Shown here: positions 25,504-34,408 of the stretch, piece after piece
Position numbering within the stretch: the first letter of the stretch is position 1
How the letters are laid out: each line of letters opens with the position of its first letter
NCBI GenBank assembly: GCA_947386115.1
Contig: CANDNO010000006.1
Coordinates: 1-63,554, forward strand
Direction of reading: 5' to 3'
DNA length: 63,554 nt
Origin: an uncultured Muribaculaceae bacterium
GTDB lineage: Bacteria > Bacteroidota > Bacteroidia > Bacteroidales > Muribaculaceae
Program-made: the position numbers and the translations under genes
Notes under the pieces: generated by a model
What the model saw: only the letters and a program-made list of their open reading frames with translations
The model's database searches: none
What the model was told of the DNA's origin: nothing

Positions 25504-26964
25504 ATGAAACAACTTTCCCACCTCATACAATGCCTTGACAGGCCGCTCGTCACGGGTCCCATCAACCGGCCCGTAGAACATGTCACGATGGACTCGCGCG
25601 AGTGCACCACCAACTCACTGTTCGTAGCCGTACGCGGTACGGTAGTCGACGGCCACTCGTTCATCCCCTCGCTGTCGGGCCGCGGTATAGCCGCCGTGGT
25701 GTGTGAAGAGCTCCCGTCCGAGCCCGACCCCGAGATTACCTTCATACAGGTCGACAATACCTCCCACGCCCTGGGACGCCTGGCATCGGAATGGTACGAC
25801 AATCCGTCGCGCCGGCTCAAACTCGTTGGAGTAACCGGCACAAACGGTAAAACGACTACCGCCACCCTCATCTACGAGATGGCACGACTGCTCGGCCACA
25901 AAGCCGGACTGCTCTCGACCGTAGTGAATTATGTCGACACCCGAGCAGTCGAGGCCAAGCAGACTACCCCCGACGCCCTCACCATCAACCGTCTTCTACA
26001 CGAGATGGTCGAAGCGGGATGCGAATATGCAGCAATGGAAGTCAGCTCCCACGCAGCACACCAGCAACGCATTGCCGGACTGACATTTGCCGGCGGCATT
26101 TTCACCAATCTCACCCGCGACCACCTCGACTATCACCGCACGTTTGCCGACTATCTCGCCGCCAAGAAGTCATTCTTCGACGGCCTCGGCGATGATGCCT
26201 GGGCGCTGACCAATGCCGACGAAAGCCACGGCGAAGTAATGGTGCAGAACACCCGCGCACACCGCTACAACTACTCGCTGCGCTCCATGGCATCGTTTAT
26301 GGGTCGCGTAATCGAGGACCGCCTCGACGGCATGCTCATGACACTCAACGGCACCGAAATCGAGACACGCTTCACAGGCCGCTTCAACGCCTACAACCTC
26401 ACGGCAGTCTACGGCGCCTCGACCCTGCTGGGCTGGGACAACATGGATATACTCGTTGCCATGAGCCGCCTGGTGCCTGTTGCCGGACGTTTCCAGACCT
26501 TCCACTCAACCTCGCGCGGCTACACAGCCATCGTCGACTATGCCCACACCCCCGATGCCGTTGTAAACGTACTCCAGGCTATCAAAGAAATACAGGGCTC
26601 AAACGGCAGCATCATCACCGTCGTTGGCGCCGGCGGCAACCGCGACAAGGGAAAACGCCCCATCATGGCTGCCGAAGCCGCACGCCTCAGCGACCGCGTC
26701 ATACTCACCAGCGACAATCCCCGCTTCGAGGACCCGGCAGACATCCTGCACGACATGGAGGCCGGTCTTGACGACGAGGGTCGCCGCAAGACACTGAGCA
26801 TTATCGACCGCCGCGAAGCCATACGCACAGCCACGGCTCTTGCGGGTCCCGGCGACGTCATACTCATTGCCGGCAAAGGCCACGAAGACTATCAGGAGAT
26901 ACAGGGCGTCAAGCACCACTTCGACGACCGTGAGATCATCGCCGAAATCATCGCCGCCGAGTAA
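25504..26964 (+). CDS. murE: UDP-MurNAc-tripeptide synthetase, meso-DAP type (MurE)
   Basis: A 486-residue Mur ligase that adds the third peptide residue to UDP-MurNAc-L-Ala-D-Glu. The ATP P-loop is GVTGTNGKTTTATL; SDNPRFEDP contains the DNPR motif that selects meso-diaminopimelate over lysine; the C terminus carries IAGKGHEDYQ. The presence of dapB elsewhere in the window agrees with a DAP-containing wall. It is followed, after 75 nt holding a REP-like hairpin, by mraY. Confidence 0.96.
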   Translation: MKQLSHLIQCLDRPLVTGPINRPVEHVTMDSRECTTNSLFVAVRGTVVDGHSFIPSLSGRGIAAVVCEELPSEPDPEITFIQVDNTSHALGRLASEWYDNPSRRLKLVGVTGTNGKTTTATLIYEMARLLGHKAGLLSTVVNYVDTRAVEAKQTTPDALTINRLLHEMVEAGCEYAAMEVSSHAAHQQRIAGLTFAGGIFTNLTRDHLDYHRTFADYLAAKKSFFDGLGDDAWALTNADESHGEVMVQNTRAHRYNYSLRSMASFMGRVIEDRLDGMLMTLNGTEIETRFTGRFNAYNLTAVYGASTLLGWDNMDILVAMSRLVPVAGRFQTFHSTSRGYTAIVDYAHTPDAVVNVLQAIKEIQGSNGSIITVVGAGGNRDKGKRPIMAAEAARLSDRVILTSDNPRFEDPADILHDMEAGLDDEGRRKTLSIIDRREAIRTATALAGPGDVILIAGKGHEDYQEIQGVKHHFDDREIIAEIIAAE

Positions 26965-27006
26965 ACACTATAACTAAGAAACTGTTTAATATAATTCCTA
27001 TTTCTC

Positions 27007-27028
27007 ACGCGGCATGCCGCGTCCCTAA
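27007..27028 (-). repeat. REP-like hairpin, copy 4, between murE and mraY
   Basis: A 16-bp perfect palindrome (ACGCGGCATGCCGCGT, 27007-27022) is followed by CCCTAA, which on the minus strand is the head TTAGGGAC. It lies within a polycistronic cluster, so it would be transcribed and could form an RNA hairpin that affects mRNA stability. Confidence 0.75.
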
Positions 27029-27039
27029 AATAAATCATA

Positions 27040-28311
27040 ATGCTTTACTCACTGTTTGATTATCTAAGCGACATCGACATACCGGGCGGACGACTGATGG
27101 ACTACATCACCTTCCGATCGGGAGCAGCATTTATACTCGCACTGCTCATATCCACAATCATAGGCCGACGCATCATCGACCGCCTCCAGCTCATGCAGGT
27201 AGGAGAAATCGTGCGCAATCTCGGCATCGAGGGACAGATGTCGAAGAAAGGCACCCCCACGATGGGAGGCATCATCATTATCATATCAATACTCATACCC
27301 TGCCTGCTCATAGGCAACCTCACCAATATCTACATGATACTGATGCTCGTGTCGACCGTGTGGCTTGGCACGCTCGGCTTCCTCGACGACTACCTCAAGA
27401 TGAAGAAACATGACAAGGACGGCCTCAAAGGCAAGTTCAAGATCGTCGGTCAGGTAGGACTGGGCCTTATCGTAGGCATAACAATGTATGCCAGCCCCGA
27501 TATCGTCATGCGCGAGAACCACGAGGTAGTAACAGTAGATGGCGACGGCACCGTCACCGAGATAATCTACGAGAGCAACGACATCAAGGCCACACAGACC
27601 ACAATCCCCTTTGTCAAGGACAACAACTTCGACTACTCGTGGCTCACCGAGTGGATGGGCGACGATGTCGCCACTACCGCCGGATGGATACTTTTCATCC
27701 TCGTGACAATATTTGTAGTGACAGCGACTTCCAACGGCGCCAATCTCACCGACGGCCTCGACGGCCTTGCCACAGGCACATCGGCCATCATAGGCGTGGC
27801 GCTCGCCATAATGGCCTATCTTGGAGGTAATATCATCTATTCCTCCTATCTCAACATCATGTATATCCCGGGCAGTGCCGAGCTCGTCGTATATATGAGC
27901 GCATTCATCGGCGCTCTCATAGGCTTCCTGTGGTACAATGCCTATCCCGCCCAGGTGTTCATGGGCGATACCGGCAGCCTCACCATAGGCGGTATCATAG
28001 CCGTGTTCGCCATATTGATTCACAAGGAGTTGCTGCTACCCATCCTGTGTGCGATCTTCTTCATCGAGGACCTATCGGTGATACTGCAGGTGGCATACTT
28101 CAAGTGGACCAAGAAACGCACCGGCACCGGACGGCGTATCTTCAAGATGACCCCGCTGCACCACCACTTCCAGAAACAGGGCAACGCGGGCATAGACGCC
28201 CTGTTGCAGAAACCCATAGCGGCAATCCCCGAGAGCAAGATTGTGACACGCTTCTGGATCATAGGCATAATTCTTGCCGCTCTTACATTTGTAACATTGA
28301 AAATCAGATAA
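27040..28311 (+). CDS. mraY: Phospho-N-acetylmuramoyl-pentapeptide transferase (MraY)
   Basis: A 423-residue polytopic membrane enzyme that moves phospho-MurNAc-pentapeptide onto undecaprenyl phosphate to form lipid I. KKGTPTMGGIIIIISI near residues 68-83, GFLDDYLKM with the conserved Asp pair, SNGANLTDGLDGLATG and MTPLHHHFQKQG are signature MraY motifs. About ten membrane segments are visible, with an extra extracytoplasmic loop of some 50 residues before the TDGLDG region, as is usual in Bacteroidetes. murD follows after 6 nt. Confidence 0.96.
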   Translation: MLYSLFDYLSDIDIPGGRLMDYITFRSGAAFILALLISTIIGRRIIDRLQLMQVGEIVRNLGIEGQMSKKGTPTMGGIIIIISILIPCLLIGNLTNIYMILMLVSTVWLGTLGFLDDYLKMKKHDKDGLKGKFKIVGQVGLGLIVGITMYASPDIVMRENHEVVTVDGDGTVTEIIYESNDIKATQTTIPFVKDNNFDYSWLTEWMGDDVATTAGWILFILVTIFVVTATSNGANLTDGLDGLATGTSAIIGVALAIMAYLGGNIIYSSYLNIMYIPGSAELVVYMSAFIGALIGFLWYNAYPAQVFMGDTGSLTIGGIIAVFAILIHKELLLPILCAIFFIEDLSVILQVAYFKWTKKRTGTGRRIFKMTPLHHHFQKQGNAGIDALLQKPIAAIPESKIVTRFWIIGIILAALTFVTLKIR

Positions 28312-28317
28312 TAACAC

Positions 28318-29658
28318 ATGAAACGTTTAGTTGTGCTTGGAGGCGGAGAAAGTGGCGTAGGAGCCGCTATTCTGGCCAAAACCAAAGGAATGGATGTATT
28401 CCTGAGCGATTCGGGCAATATAGCCGAACATTATCGCGAGATGCTTGACGACGAGGGCATAGCATGGGAACAGGGCGGACACACACCCGCGCTGATACTC
28501 AATGCCGACGAGGTGGTGAAAAGCCCCGGTATCCCTCCCACGGCTCCGCTCGTACAACAGCTTGTAGCCAAGGGTATTCCGGTAATATCCGAGATAGAGC
28601 TTGCCGGACGTTATACCGACGCCAAGATGGTATGCATCACCGGCTCCAACGGCAAGACCACCACTACGTTGCTCACCTACCACATTCTTCGACAGGCAGG
28701 TATAAACGCAGGCCTTGCCGGCAACGTAGGCCGCAGCCTCGCACTGCAGGTAGCGCGGGAAAACCACGACGTCTACGTCATCGAGCTCTCGAGCTTCCAG
28801 CTTGAGAACATGTACCGCTTCAAAGCCAATATTGCAGTAATTCTCAATATTACCCCCGACCATCTCGACCGCTACGACCACGAGATGCAGAACTACATTA
28901 ACGCCAAGTTCCGCATCCTGCAGAATCTCACGACACGCGATGCCTTCATATTCTGGCAGGACGATCCCGTGATACGCCGCCAGATGGAGCGCGTAACCAC
29001 CGAGGCACGCCTCTTCCCCTTCGCTCAGGAACGCGAAGAGGATACCGCAGCCTACATCGACGCCGAGGACCGCCTGTTCCTCAACACGCCCTCGGGACCG
29101 TTTACGATGCCCCGCGCCGATCTCGCTCTGAGCGGACTCCACAACCTGTTCAACTCCATGGCCGCCGGACTGTCGGCCTGCCTGCTTGATATCAAGAAAG
29201 AGGATATACGCCGGGCTCTTAGCGACTTCGAGGGGGTAGAACATCGCCTCGAACCGGTAGCCACCGTCGACGGTGTGAAGTATATAAACGACTCCAAGGC
29301 CACCAATGTCAACTCGTGCTGGTATGCGCTGGAATCGATGCCGGCATCGGGCGTTGTCCTCATCCTCGGCGGTAAGGACAAAGGCAACGACTACAGCGAG
29401 ATCATGCCGCTCGTGAAGTCAAAAGTCAAAGCTATCGTGGCGATGGGTGTCGACAATACCAAGATTGTCGACTACTTCAGCTCCGAGGTTACAGTACGCG
29501 ACACCCACTCACTCGAGGATGCCATCGCCGCTTGCCGCGAGATAGCTGTCGAGGGCGACACCGTGCTGCTGTCACCCTGCTGTGCAAGCTTCGACCTGTT
29601 CAAATCCTACGAAGACCGCGGCCGCCGCTTCAAAGAGGCCGTCAAAAACCTGCAATAA
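28318..29658 (+). CDS. murD: UDP-MurNAc-L-alanine:D-glutamate ligase (MurD)
   Basis: A 446-residue Mur ligase that adds D-Glu to UDP-MurNAc-L-Ala. GGGESGVGAAILAK at the N terminus binds the UDP substrate, CITGSNGKTTTTLL is the P-loop, NITPDHLDRYD is the Mur ligase signature, and the C-terminal domain contains NDSKATNVNS and LSPCCASFDLFKSYEDRG. Length is typical. The stop codon is 1 nt from the start of ftsW, so translational coupling is likely. Confidence 0.96.
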   Translation: MKRLVVLGGGESGVGAAILAKTKGMDVFLSDSGNIAEHYREMLDDEGIAWEQGGHTPALILNADEVVKSPGIPPTAPLVQQLVAKGIPVISEIELAGRYTDAKMVCITGSNGKTTTTLLTYHILRQAGINAGLAGNVGRSLALQVARENHDVYVIELSSFQLENMYRFKANIAVILNITPDHLDRYDHEMQNYINAKFRILQNLTTRDAFIFWQDDPVIRRQMERVTTEARLFPFAQEREEDTAAYIDAEDRLFLNTPSGPFTMPRADLALSGLHNLFNSMAAGLSACLLDIKKEDIRRALSDFEGVEHRLEPVATVDGVKYINDSKATNVNSCWYALESMPASGVVLILGGKDKGNDYSEIMPLVKSKVKAIVAMGVDNTKIVDYFSSEVTVRDTHSLEDAIAACREIAVEGDTVLLSPCCASFDLFKSYEDRGRRFKEAVKNLQ

Positions 29659-29659
29659 A

Positions 29660-31048
29660 ATGATAGAAGAGGATATACACAACCGCCCGGCCGCCGAAGC
29701 GTTCTCGCCCGAGGAAGCCGACACGACAGCAGGCGACGGTGGTAAAAAGCCACGTCGCAGCCGCGCTGCCAAGGCCGTCGACGAGATTTCCAAGCCGCGC
29801 AAGAGCGACAAGTACATCTGGGCCGTTTTCATCACACTCTGCGTCATATCCATCATCGAGCAGTACAGTGCCTCGTCGCGCGAGATAGCCGCCAGCAACG
29901 TTCTGGCTCCTATCCTGCGCCACTGCGCCATGCTGGGTATGGGCTCGGTCGTGGCTATACTCGTCTCGCGCGTACCTTATAAATGGTTCATTCCGCTCAC
30001 ACCTATATTCGTATTCATAAGCGTGCTCGCGATGGTCTACGTGCTGTTGAACGGACAGGTCATAAACGGTGCCAAGCGCTCGTTCAATCTTGTGGGCATA
30101 CAGGTGCAGCCGGCCGAGTTGATAAAGCTCTCGTCGGTACTCATCATAGCCTTCATCATGTCGCGAGGCAAGGAGATAACCAACGGTAAGATAGCCCTTT
30201 GCGTGGGTTTCGTGCTCGTGTTTGGCGGACTGCTCTTTACACAAGGCCTTACGAACACGATACTGATGATGTGCATCAGCAGTGCCATGATGCTTATTGG
30301 AGGCATCAAGTGGAAAAAATTTGCCGTCGTGGTACTTGTCTATGCCGTTGCCGGCGGTGGCGCCCTGCTATACAAGGCGAGCACCGACGATGACGACGCG
30401 CGCACTGCCCGAATCATAACCGAGACAGGCCGCGACGCCGAGGGCAATGAGGCTACAATCAACCGCTCGGCCCTGTGGAAAGCCCGTATAGACCGCTTCC
30501 TCGACAACGATTCGATACCCAAGTACAAGCGCGAAATCAACGACGCCAACCGCCAGGAAATGCATGCCTACATGGCCCAGGCCAACGGAGGAATCTTCGG
30601 CGTGATGCCCGGCAACTCGCGCGAGACAGCCCGACTGCCGCTGGCCAATATAGACTTCGTCTACTCGATTGTCATCGAGGACCTTGGCCTTATAGGCGGC
30701 CTGTTCCTACTCATCGTCTACCTCTCACTGCTGGGGCGTGCCGGAGCAATCGCCATGGGCTGCCACCGTGTGTTCCCGGCCTTGCTCGTTCTCGGTATGG
30801 CTGTATATATCGTGCTCCAGGCACTGTGCCACATGGCGATCGTGACCGGCGCAGGACCGGTATCGGGACAGCCGCTACCGCTCATATCAAAAGGTGGAAC
30901 ATCGATATTGATTACCTCGCTCGCATTTGGTATAATGCTGTCGGTAAGCCGATTCGCCGTACGTAAGGGCAAGAAGCAGGACATCGCCCGCGAGGCTGCC
31001 GAGCTGCCCGAAGACATGCAGGCACCCAATCCCACATTCCTCAAATAA
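29660..31048 (+). CDS. ftsW: Septal peptidoglycan polymerase FtsW (SEDS family)
   Basis: A 462-residue SEDS glycosyltransferase that polymerises lipid II at the division site with FtsI. After a 55-residue acidic/basic cytoplasmic tail come about ten membrane segments; RSFNLVGIQVQPAELIKLSS carries the PAE-like motif near the active-site loop, and PLPLISKGGTSILITSLAFG is the C-terminal SEDS signature. The ATG at 29660 (MIEEDIHNRPAAEAF) is used; an upstream in-frame start overlaps murD by 77 nt. The gene lies between murD and murG as usual for dcw clusters. Confidence 0.94.
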   Translation: MIEEDIHNRPAAEAFSPEEADTTAGDGGKKPRRSRAAKAVDEISKPRKSDKYIWAVFITLCVISIIEQYSASSREIAASNVLAPILRHCAMLGMGSVVAILVSRVPYKWFIPLTPIFVFISVLAMVYVLLNGQVINGAKRSFNLVGIQVQPAELIKLSSVLIIAFIMSRGKEITNGKIALCVGFVLVFGGLLFTQGLTNTILMMCISSAMMLIGGIKWKKFAVVVLVYAVAGGGALLYKASTDDDDARTARIITETGRDAEGNEATINRSALWKARIDRFLDNDSIPKYKREINDANRQEMHAYMAQANGGIFGVMPGNSRETARLPLANIDFVYSIVIEDLGLIGGLFLLIVYLSLLGRAGAIAMGCHRVFPALLVLGMAVYIVLQALCHMAIVTGAGPVSGQPLPLISKGGTSILITSLAFGIMLSVSRFAVRKGKKQDIAREAAELPEDMQAPNPTFLK

Positions 31049-31059
31049 TTCTGATAGAA

Positions 31060-32148
31060 ATGAACATACTCATAAGCGGCGGTGGCACAGGAGGCCACAT
31101 CTTCCCCGCGCTCTCTATAGCCGACGCCATCAAACGGCGTCACCCCGAGGCCAACATCAAGTTTGTTGGCGCCGAGGGTCGCATGGAAATGCAACGTGTA
31201 CCCGATGCCGGATACGAAATAGTCGGACTCCCCGTCAGCGGCTTCGACCGACACCGTCCATGGCGCAACATCAAGGTACTGTGGCGTTTATGGAAAAGCA
31301 TGCGCCGTGCACGCAAAGTCGTTGACACATTCAGGCCCGACATAGCCATAGGCGTAGGCGGATATGCCAGCGGCCCCACACTGAAGGCTGCCCAGCGCCG
31401 CGGCGTCCCCACACTCCTGCAGGAACAGAACTCCTATGCCGGAGTAACCAACAAGCTGCTTGCAGCCAAAGCCAGAGCCATCTGTGTGGCCTATGACGGC
31501 ATGGAGCGATTCTTTCCCGCCGATGTGATAACCAAGACCGGCAACCCGGTGAGAGCCAATATAGTCGATGCTTCCATATCACAGGAGGAAGCCAAACGCC
31601 AGCTCGGTTTTGACCCGTCGCGCCCGCTTGTGGCAGTCGTTGGCGGCAGCCTCGGAGCACGCACGCTCAACCGCGCCATGTCACAGGCATTGAAGCCGTT
31701 GCTCGAGCACGGTGCATCGGTACTGTGGCAGTGCGGAAAATACTATGCCAAGGAATACATGCCCATGGGCGACGGACTCAAGAACGCACAGGTCACCGAC
31801 TTCATCAAGCGCATGGATCTCGTTTACCGTGCCGCCGACGTCATCGTGTCGCGTGCCGGAGCCGGAACAATTTCCGAGCTGCAGATTGCAGGCTCGCCCG
31901 CAATTCTCATTCCCTCGCCCAATGTAGCCGAGGATCACCAGCGCCACAACGCCGAGGCGTTGTCGACTCGCGGCGCCGCCATCATGATTCTCGATGCCGA
32001 TGCCGAGCGCGACCTGCTCGAAACCGTCACCGACCTGCTCGACAATCCCTCTAAAAGAGAATCCCTGTCGACCGAGATAAAGAAAATGGCACTTCCCGGA
32101 GCATCGGAACATATTGTTGATATCGTCGATAGCATAATAGGTAGATAA
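31060..32148 (+). CDS. murG: Lipid II synthase MurG (GlcNAc transferase)
   Basis: A 362-residue GT-B glycosyltransferase that adds GlcNAc to lipid I on the cytosolic membrane face. ISGGGTGGHIFPALSIAD is the N-terminal G loop, GVGGYASGPTLKAA and QEQNSYAGVTNKLL follow, and the UDP-GlcNAc site includes VSRAGAGTISEL and PSPNVAEDHQRHNAEAL. Its stop overlaps the murC start by 1 nt (TAATG), implying coupled translation. Confidence 0.96.
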   Translation: MNILISGGGTGGHIFPALSIADAIKRRHPEANIKFVGAEGRMEMQRVPDAGYEIVGLPVSGFDRHRPWRNIKVLWRLWKSMRRARKVVDTFRPDIAIGVGGYASGPTLKAAQRRGVPTLLQEQNSYAGVTNKLLAAKARAICVAYDGMERFFPADVITKTGNPVRANIVDASISQEEAKRQLGFDPSRPLVAVVGGSLGARTLNRAMSQALKPLLEHGASVLWQCGKYYAKEYMPMGDGLKNAQVTDFIKRMDLVYRAADVIVSRAGAGTISELQIAGSPAILIPSPNVAEDHQRHNAEALSTRGAAIMILDADAERDLLETVTDLLDNPSKRESLSTEIKKMALPGASEHIVDIVDSIIGR

Positions 32149-33530
32149 TGAACACTTTCAGTCAAGTATATTTCGTAGGAATAGGCGGCATAGGCATGGC
32201 TGCCCTTGCACGCTACTACATGTCAAAAAATCTTCCGGTAGCCGGCTATGACCGCACTCCCAGCGACCTTACCCGCGCGCTCGCAGCCGAGGGGGCCATC
32301 GTGAGTTATCAGGACGACGTCGAAGCGATTCCCGCCGGGTTCCGCGACCCGGCCACTACGCTGGTGGTGTACACCCCCGCCATACCCGAGAGCAACAACG
32401 TGCTGGCCTATTTCCGCACCAACGGCTTCGACATTCACAAGCGCGCCGAGGTTCTCGGACTCATCACCCGCGATTCACGCGGAATATGTTTTGCCGGCAC
32501 TCACGGCAAGACCACCACATCGTCGATGGCCGCTCACATCCTGCACAGCAGCAGGGTAGGGTGCAACGCATTCCTCGGCGGCATCCTGCGCAACTACGAC
32601 AGCAACCTGCTACTGTCGGCCACCTCACCCTACACGGTCATCGAGGCCGACGAGTATGACCGCTCCTTCCATCACCTCAGCCCCTACATAGCCGTCATTA
32701 CAGCCACCGACCCCGATCACCTCGATATCTACGGAACCGAAGAAGCCTATCTTGAAAGCTTCGCCCGGTTTACGGAGCTCGTGCGGCCCGGCGGTTACTT
32801 GATAATCCACGAGGGACTTAAGCTTGTGCCCCGCCCGGTCGAGGGTGTCAAGACCTACAGCTATTCGCGCGAGAGCGGCGACTTCCATGCTGCCAACATA
32901 CGACGCGCCGACGGCACGATAACGTTCGACTTCGTGACACCCGACGGCACTATCAACGACATCGAGCTCGGCGTGCCGGTCGACATCAACATCGACAACG
33001 CGGTTGCCGCACTCTCAGCATGTTACCTTACAGGAGAATTCGAACCCGAAGCAGCACGCCGGGCCATGAAATCGTTCATGGGACCCAAGCGTCGTTTCGA
33101 GTTCTGGCTACGCGAACCTGGCCCCGGCGGACGCGCCATTATCGATGACTACGCCCATCATCCCGACGAGCTGCGGGCATCCATACAGTCGGTCAAGAAC
33201 CTCTATCCCGACCGCCGCATAACGGTTGCTTTCCAGCCACACCTGTACAGCCGTACACGCGACTTCGCCCCACAGTTTGCCGACGCGCTCTCGCTGGCCG
33301 ACGAAGTTGTCCTGCTCGATATCTATCCCGCCCGCGAGGAACCCATACCCGGCGTAACGTCAAAAATCATCTTTGACGAGATTAAATCGCCCCGCAAATT
33401 AATGATTTCCAAAGAAAACTTGGTTGAAACGCTGAAAAATCTTAATTTTGAAGTCCTGTTAACTGTCGGAGCCGGAGACATCAACCTCTCGCTCCCCACA
33501 CTGTTGCAGGAAATAAACAAGAACTCATAA
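32148..33530 (+). CDS. murC: UDP-N-acetylmuramate:L-alanine ligase (MurC)
   Basis: A 460-residue Mur ligase that attaches L-Ala to UDP-MurNAc. GIGGIGMAALARYYMSK binds UDP, FAGTHGKTTTSSMAAHIL is the P-loop, EADEYDRSFHHLSP and ITATDPDHLDIYG are Mur ligase motifs, and IDDYAHHPDELRASI near residue 330 begins the C-terminal domain. It overlaps murG by 1 nt and is followed by ftsQ after 15 nt. Confidence 0.96.
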   Translation: MNTFSQVYFVGIGGIGMAALARYYMSKNLPVAGYDRTPSDLTRALAAEGAIVSYQDDVEAIPAGFRDPATTLVVYTPAIPESNNVLAYFRTNGFDIHKRAEVLGLITRDSRGICFAGTHGKTTTSSMAAHILHSSRVGCNAFLGGILRNYDSNLLLSATSPYTVIEADEYDRSFHHLSPYIAVITATDPDHLDIYGTEEAYLESFARFTELVRPGGYLIIHEGLKLVPRPVEGVKTYSYSRESGDFHAANIRRADGTITFDFVTPDGTINDIELGVPVDINIDNAVAALSACYLTGEFEPEAARRAMKSFMGPKRRFEFWLREPGPGGRAIIDDYAHHPDELRASIQSVKNLYPDRRITVAFQPHLYSRTRDFAPQFADALSLADEVVLLDIYPAREEPIPGVTSKIIFDEIKSPRKLMISKENLVETLKNLNFEVLLTVGAGDINLSLPTLLQEINKNS

Positions 33531-33545
33531 TTTTTCTACAACATC

Positions 33546-34385
33546 TTGCTGTCACGAGCCAACATAATATGCTGCATTCTCTCCATACTCCTGGTGGGCT
33601 ACCTTGTCGTGGCGCTCATCACCTCGGGCAGCATGTCAATGGCAGCCACGGCTCCGGCCAAAATGCCGGTCAAGATAAGCGTAGCCGGCGCCGACTCCAC
33701 CTCGTTTGTAACGCGGCGCGAAGTAGCCGTGCTGGTAAAGGATTACTTCAGCGGCAACACGATAACACCCTCGAGCGTGCCCACACTCGACATCGAGAAC
33801 ACGCTCAACAGCATCGACAACATAGAGAACGCACGCTGCACACGCCGGTCGAACGACCGCCTGTGGATCGAAGTCACCCCCATGAAGCCCGTAGCGCGCG
33901 TATTCGACAATAGCGGCTCGTACTATATCAACCGCGAGGGAAAACGCCTCACGGCATCGCTTAAATACCGCAGCGACGTGCCTGTAATCACCGGCCGGCT
34001 CGAGGGGCGCCACTCAGCCTCGCGCCTCATGTCGTTGCTCGACTACATCGCGGCCGACGACGCCCGCACCGAACTTGTCACCGCTCTCGCTCTCGAGCCC
34101 GACGGCGACGTCATCTTGATACCCCCGTTCCGCGGACATGTAATCAACTTCGGAGACCCCGAAACCGATATAGCCAACAAATTTGACCGCCTCACCACAA
34201 TGTATCGCGACATACTCCCCGCCAAAGGCTGGGACTACTACGACACGCTGTCGGTGAAATTCAGAGGTCAGGTCGTGGCCTCACGCCGTAAACCGCGCCA
34301 GCGCGACCCGCTGCTCATTCTCGACCCCGACGGCGATGCCAGCGACAACGAGGACATATCGACAATGACCGTAGACAACAATTGA
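33546..34385 (+). CDS. ftsQ: Cell division protein FtsQ/DivIB, TTG start
   Basis: A 279-residue bitopic division protein. A very short cytoplasmic tail leads straight into a membrane helix (IICCILSILLVGYLVVALI), followed by a periplasmic POTRA-like and beta domain (ENTLNSIDNIENARCTRRSND, then WIEVTPMKPVARVFDNSGSYYIN). The only usable start ahead of the membrane helix is TTG at 33546; an in-frame stop lies just upstream at 33528-33530 and the next ATG is inside the periplasmic part. A weak start may set the low FtsQ level. It sits between murC and ftsA as expected. Confidence 0.9.
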   Translation: MLSRANIICCILSILLVGYLVVALITSGSMSMAATAPAKMPVKISVAGADSTSFVTRREVAVLVKDYFSGNTITPSSVPTLDIENTLNSIDNIENARCTRRSNDRLWIEVTPMKPVARVFDNSGSYYINREGKRLTASLKYRSDVPVITGRLEGRHSASRLMSLLDYIAADDARTELVTALALEPDGDVILIPPFRGHVINFGDPETDIANKFDRLTTMYRDILPAKGWDYYDTLSVKFRGQVVASRRKPRQRDPLLILDPDGDASDNEDISTMTVDNN

Positions 34386-34408
34386 AAAACTTGATAACCA
34401 GCTGATAT

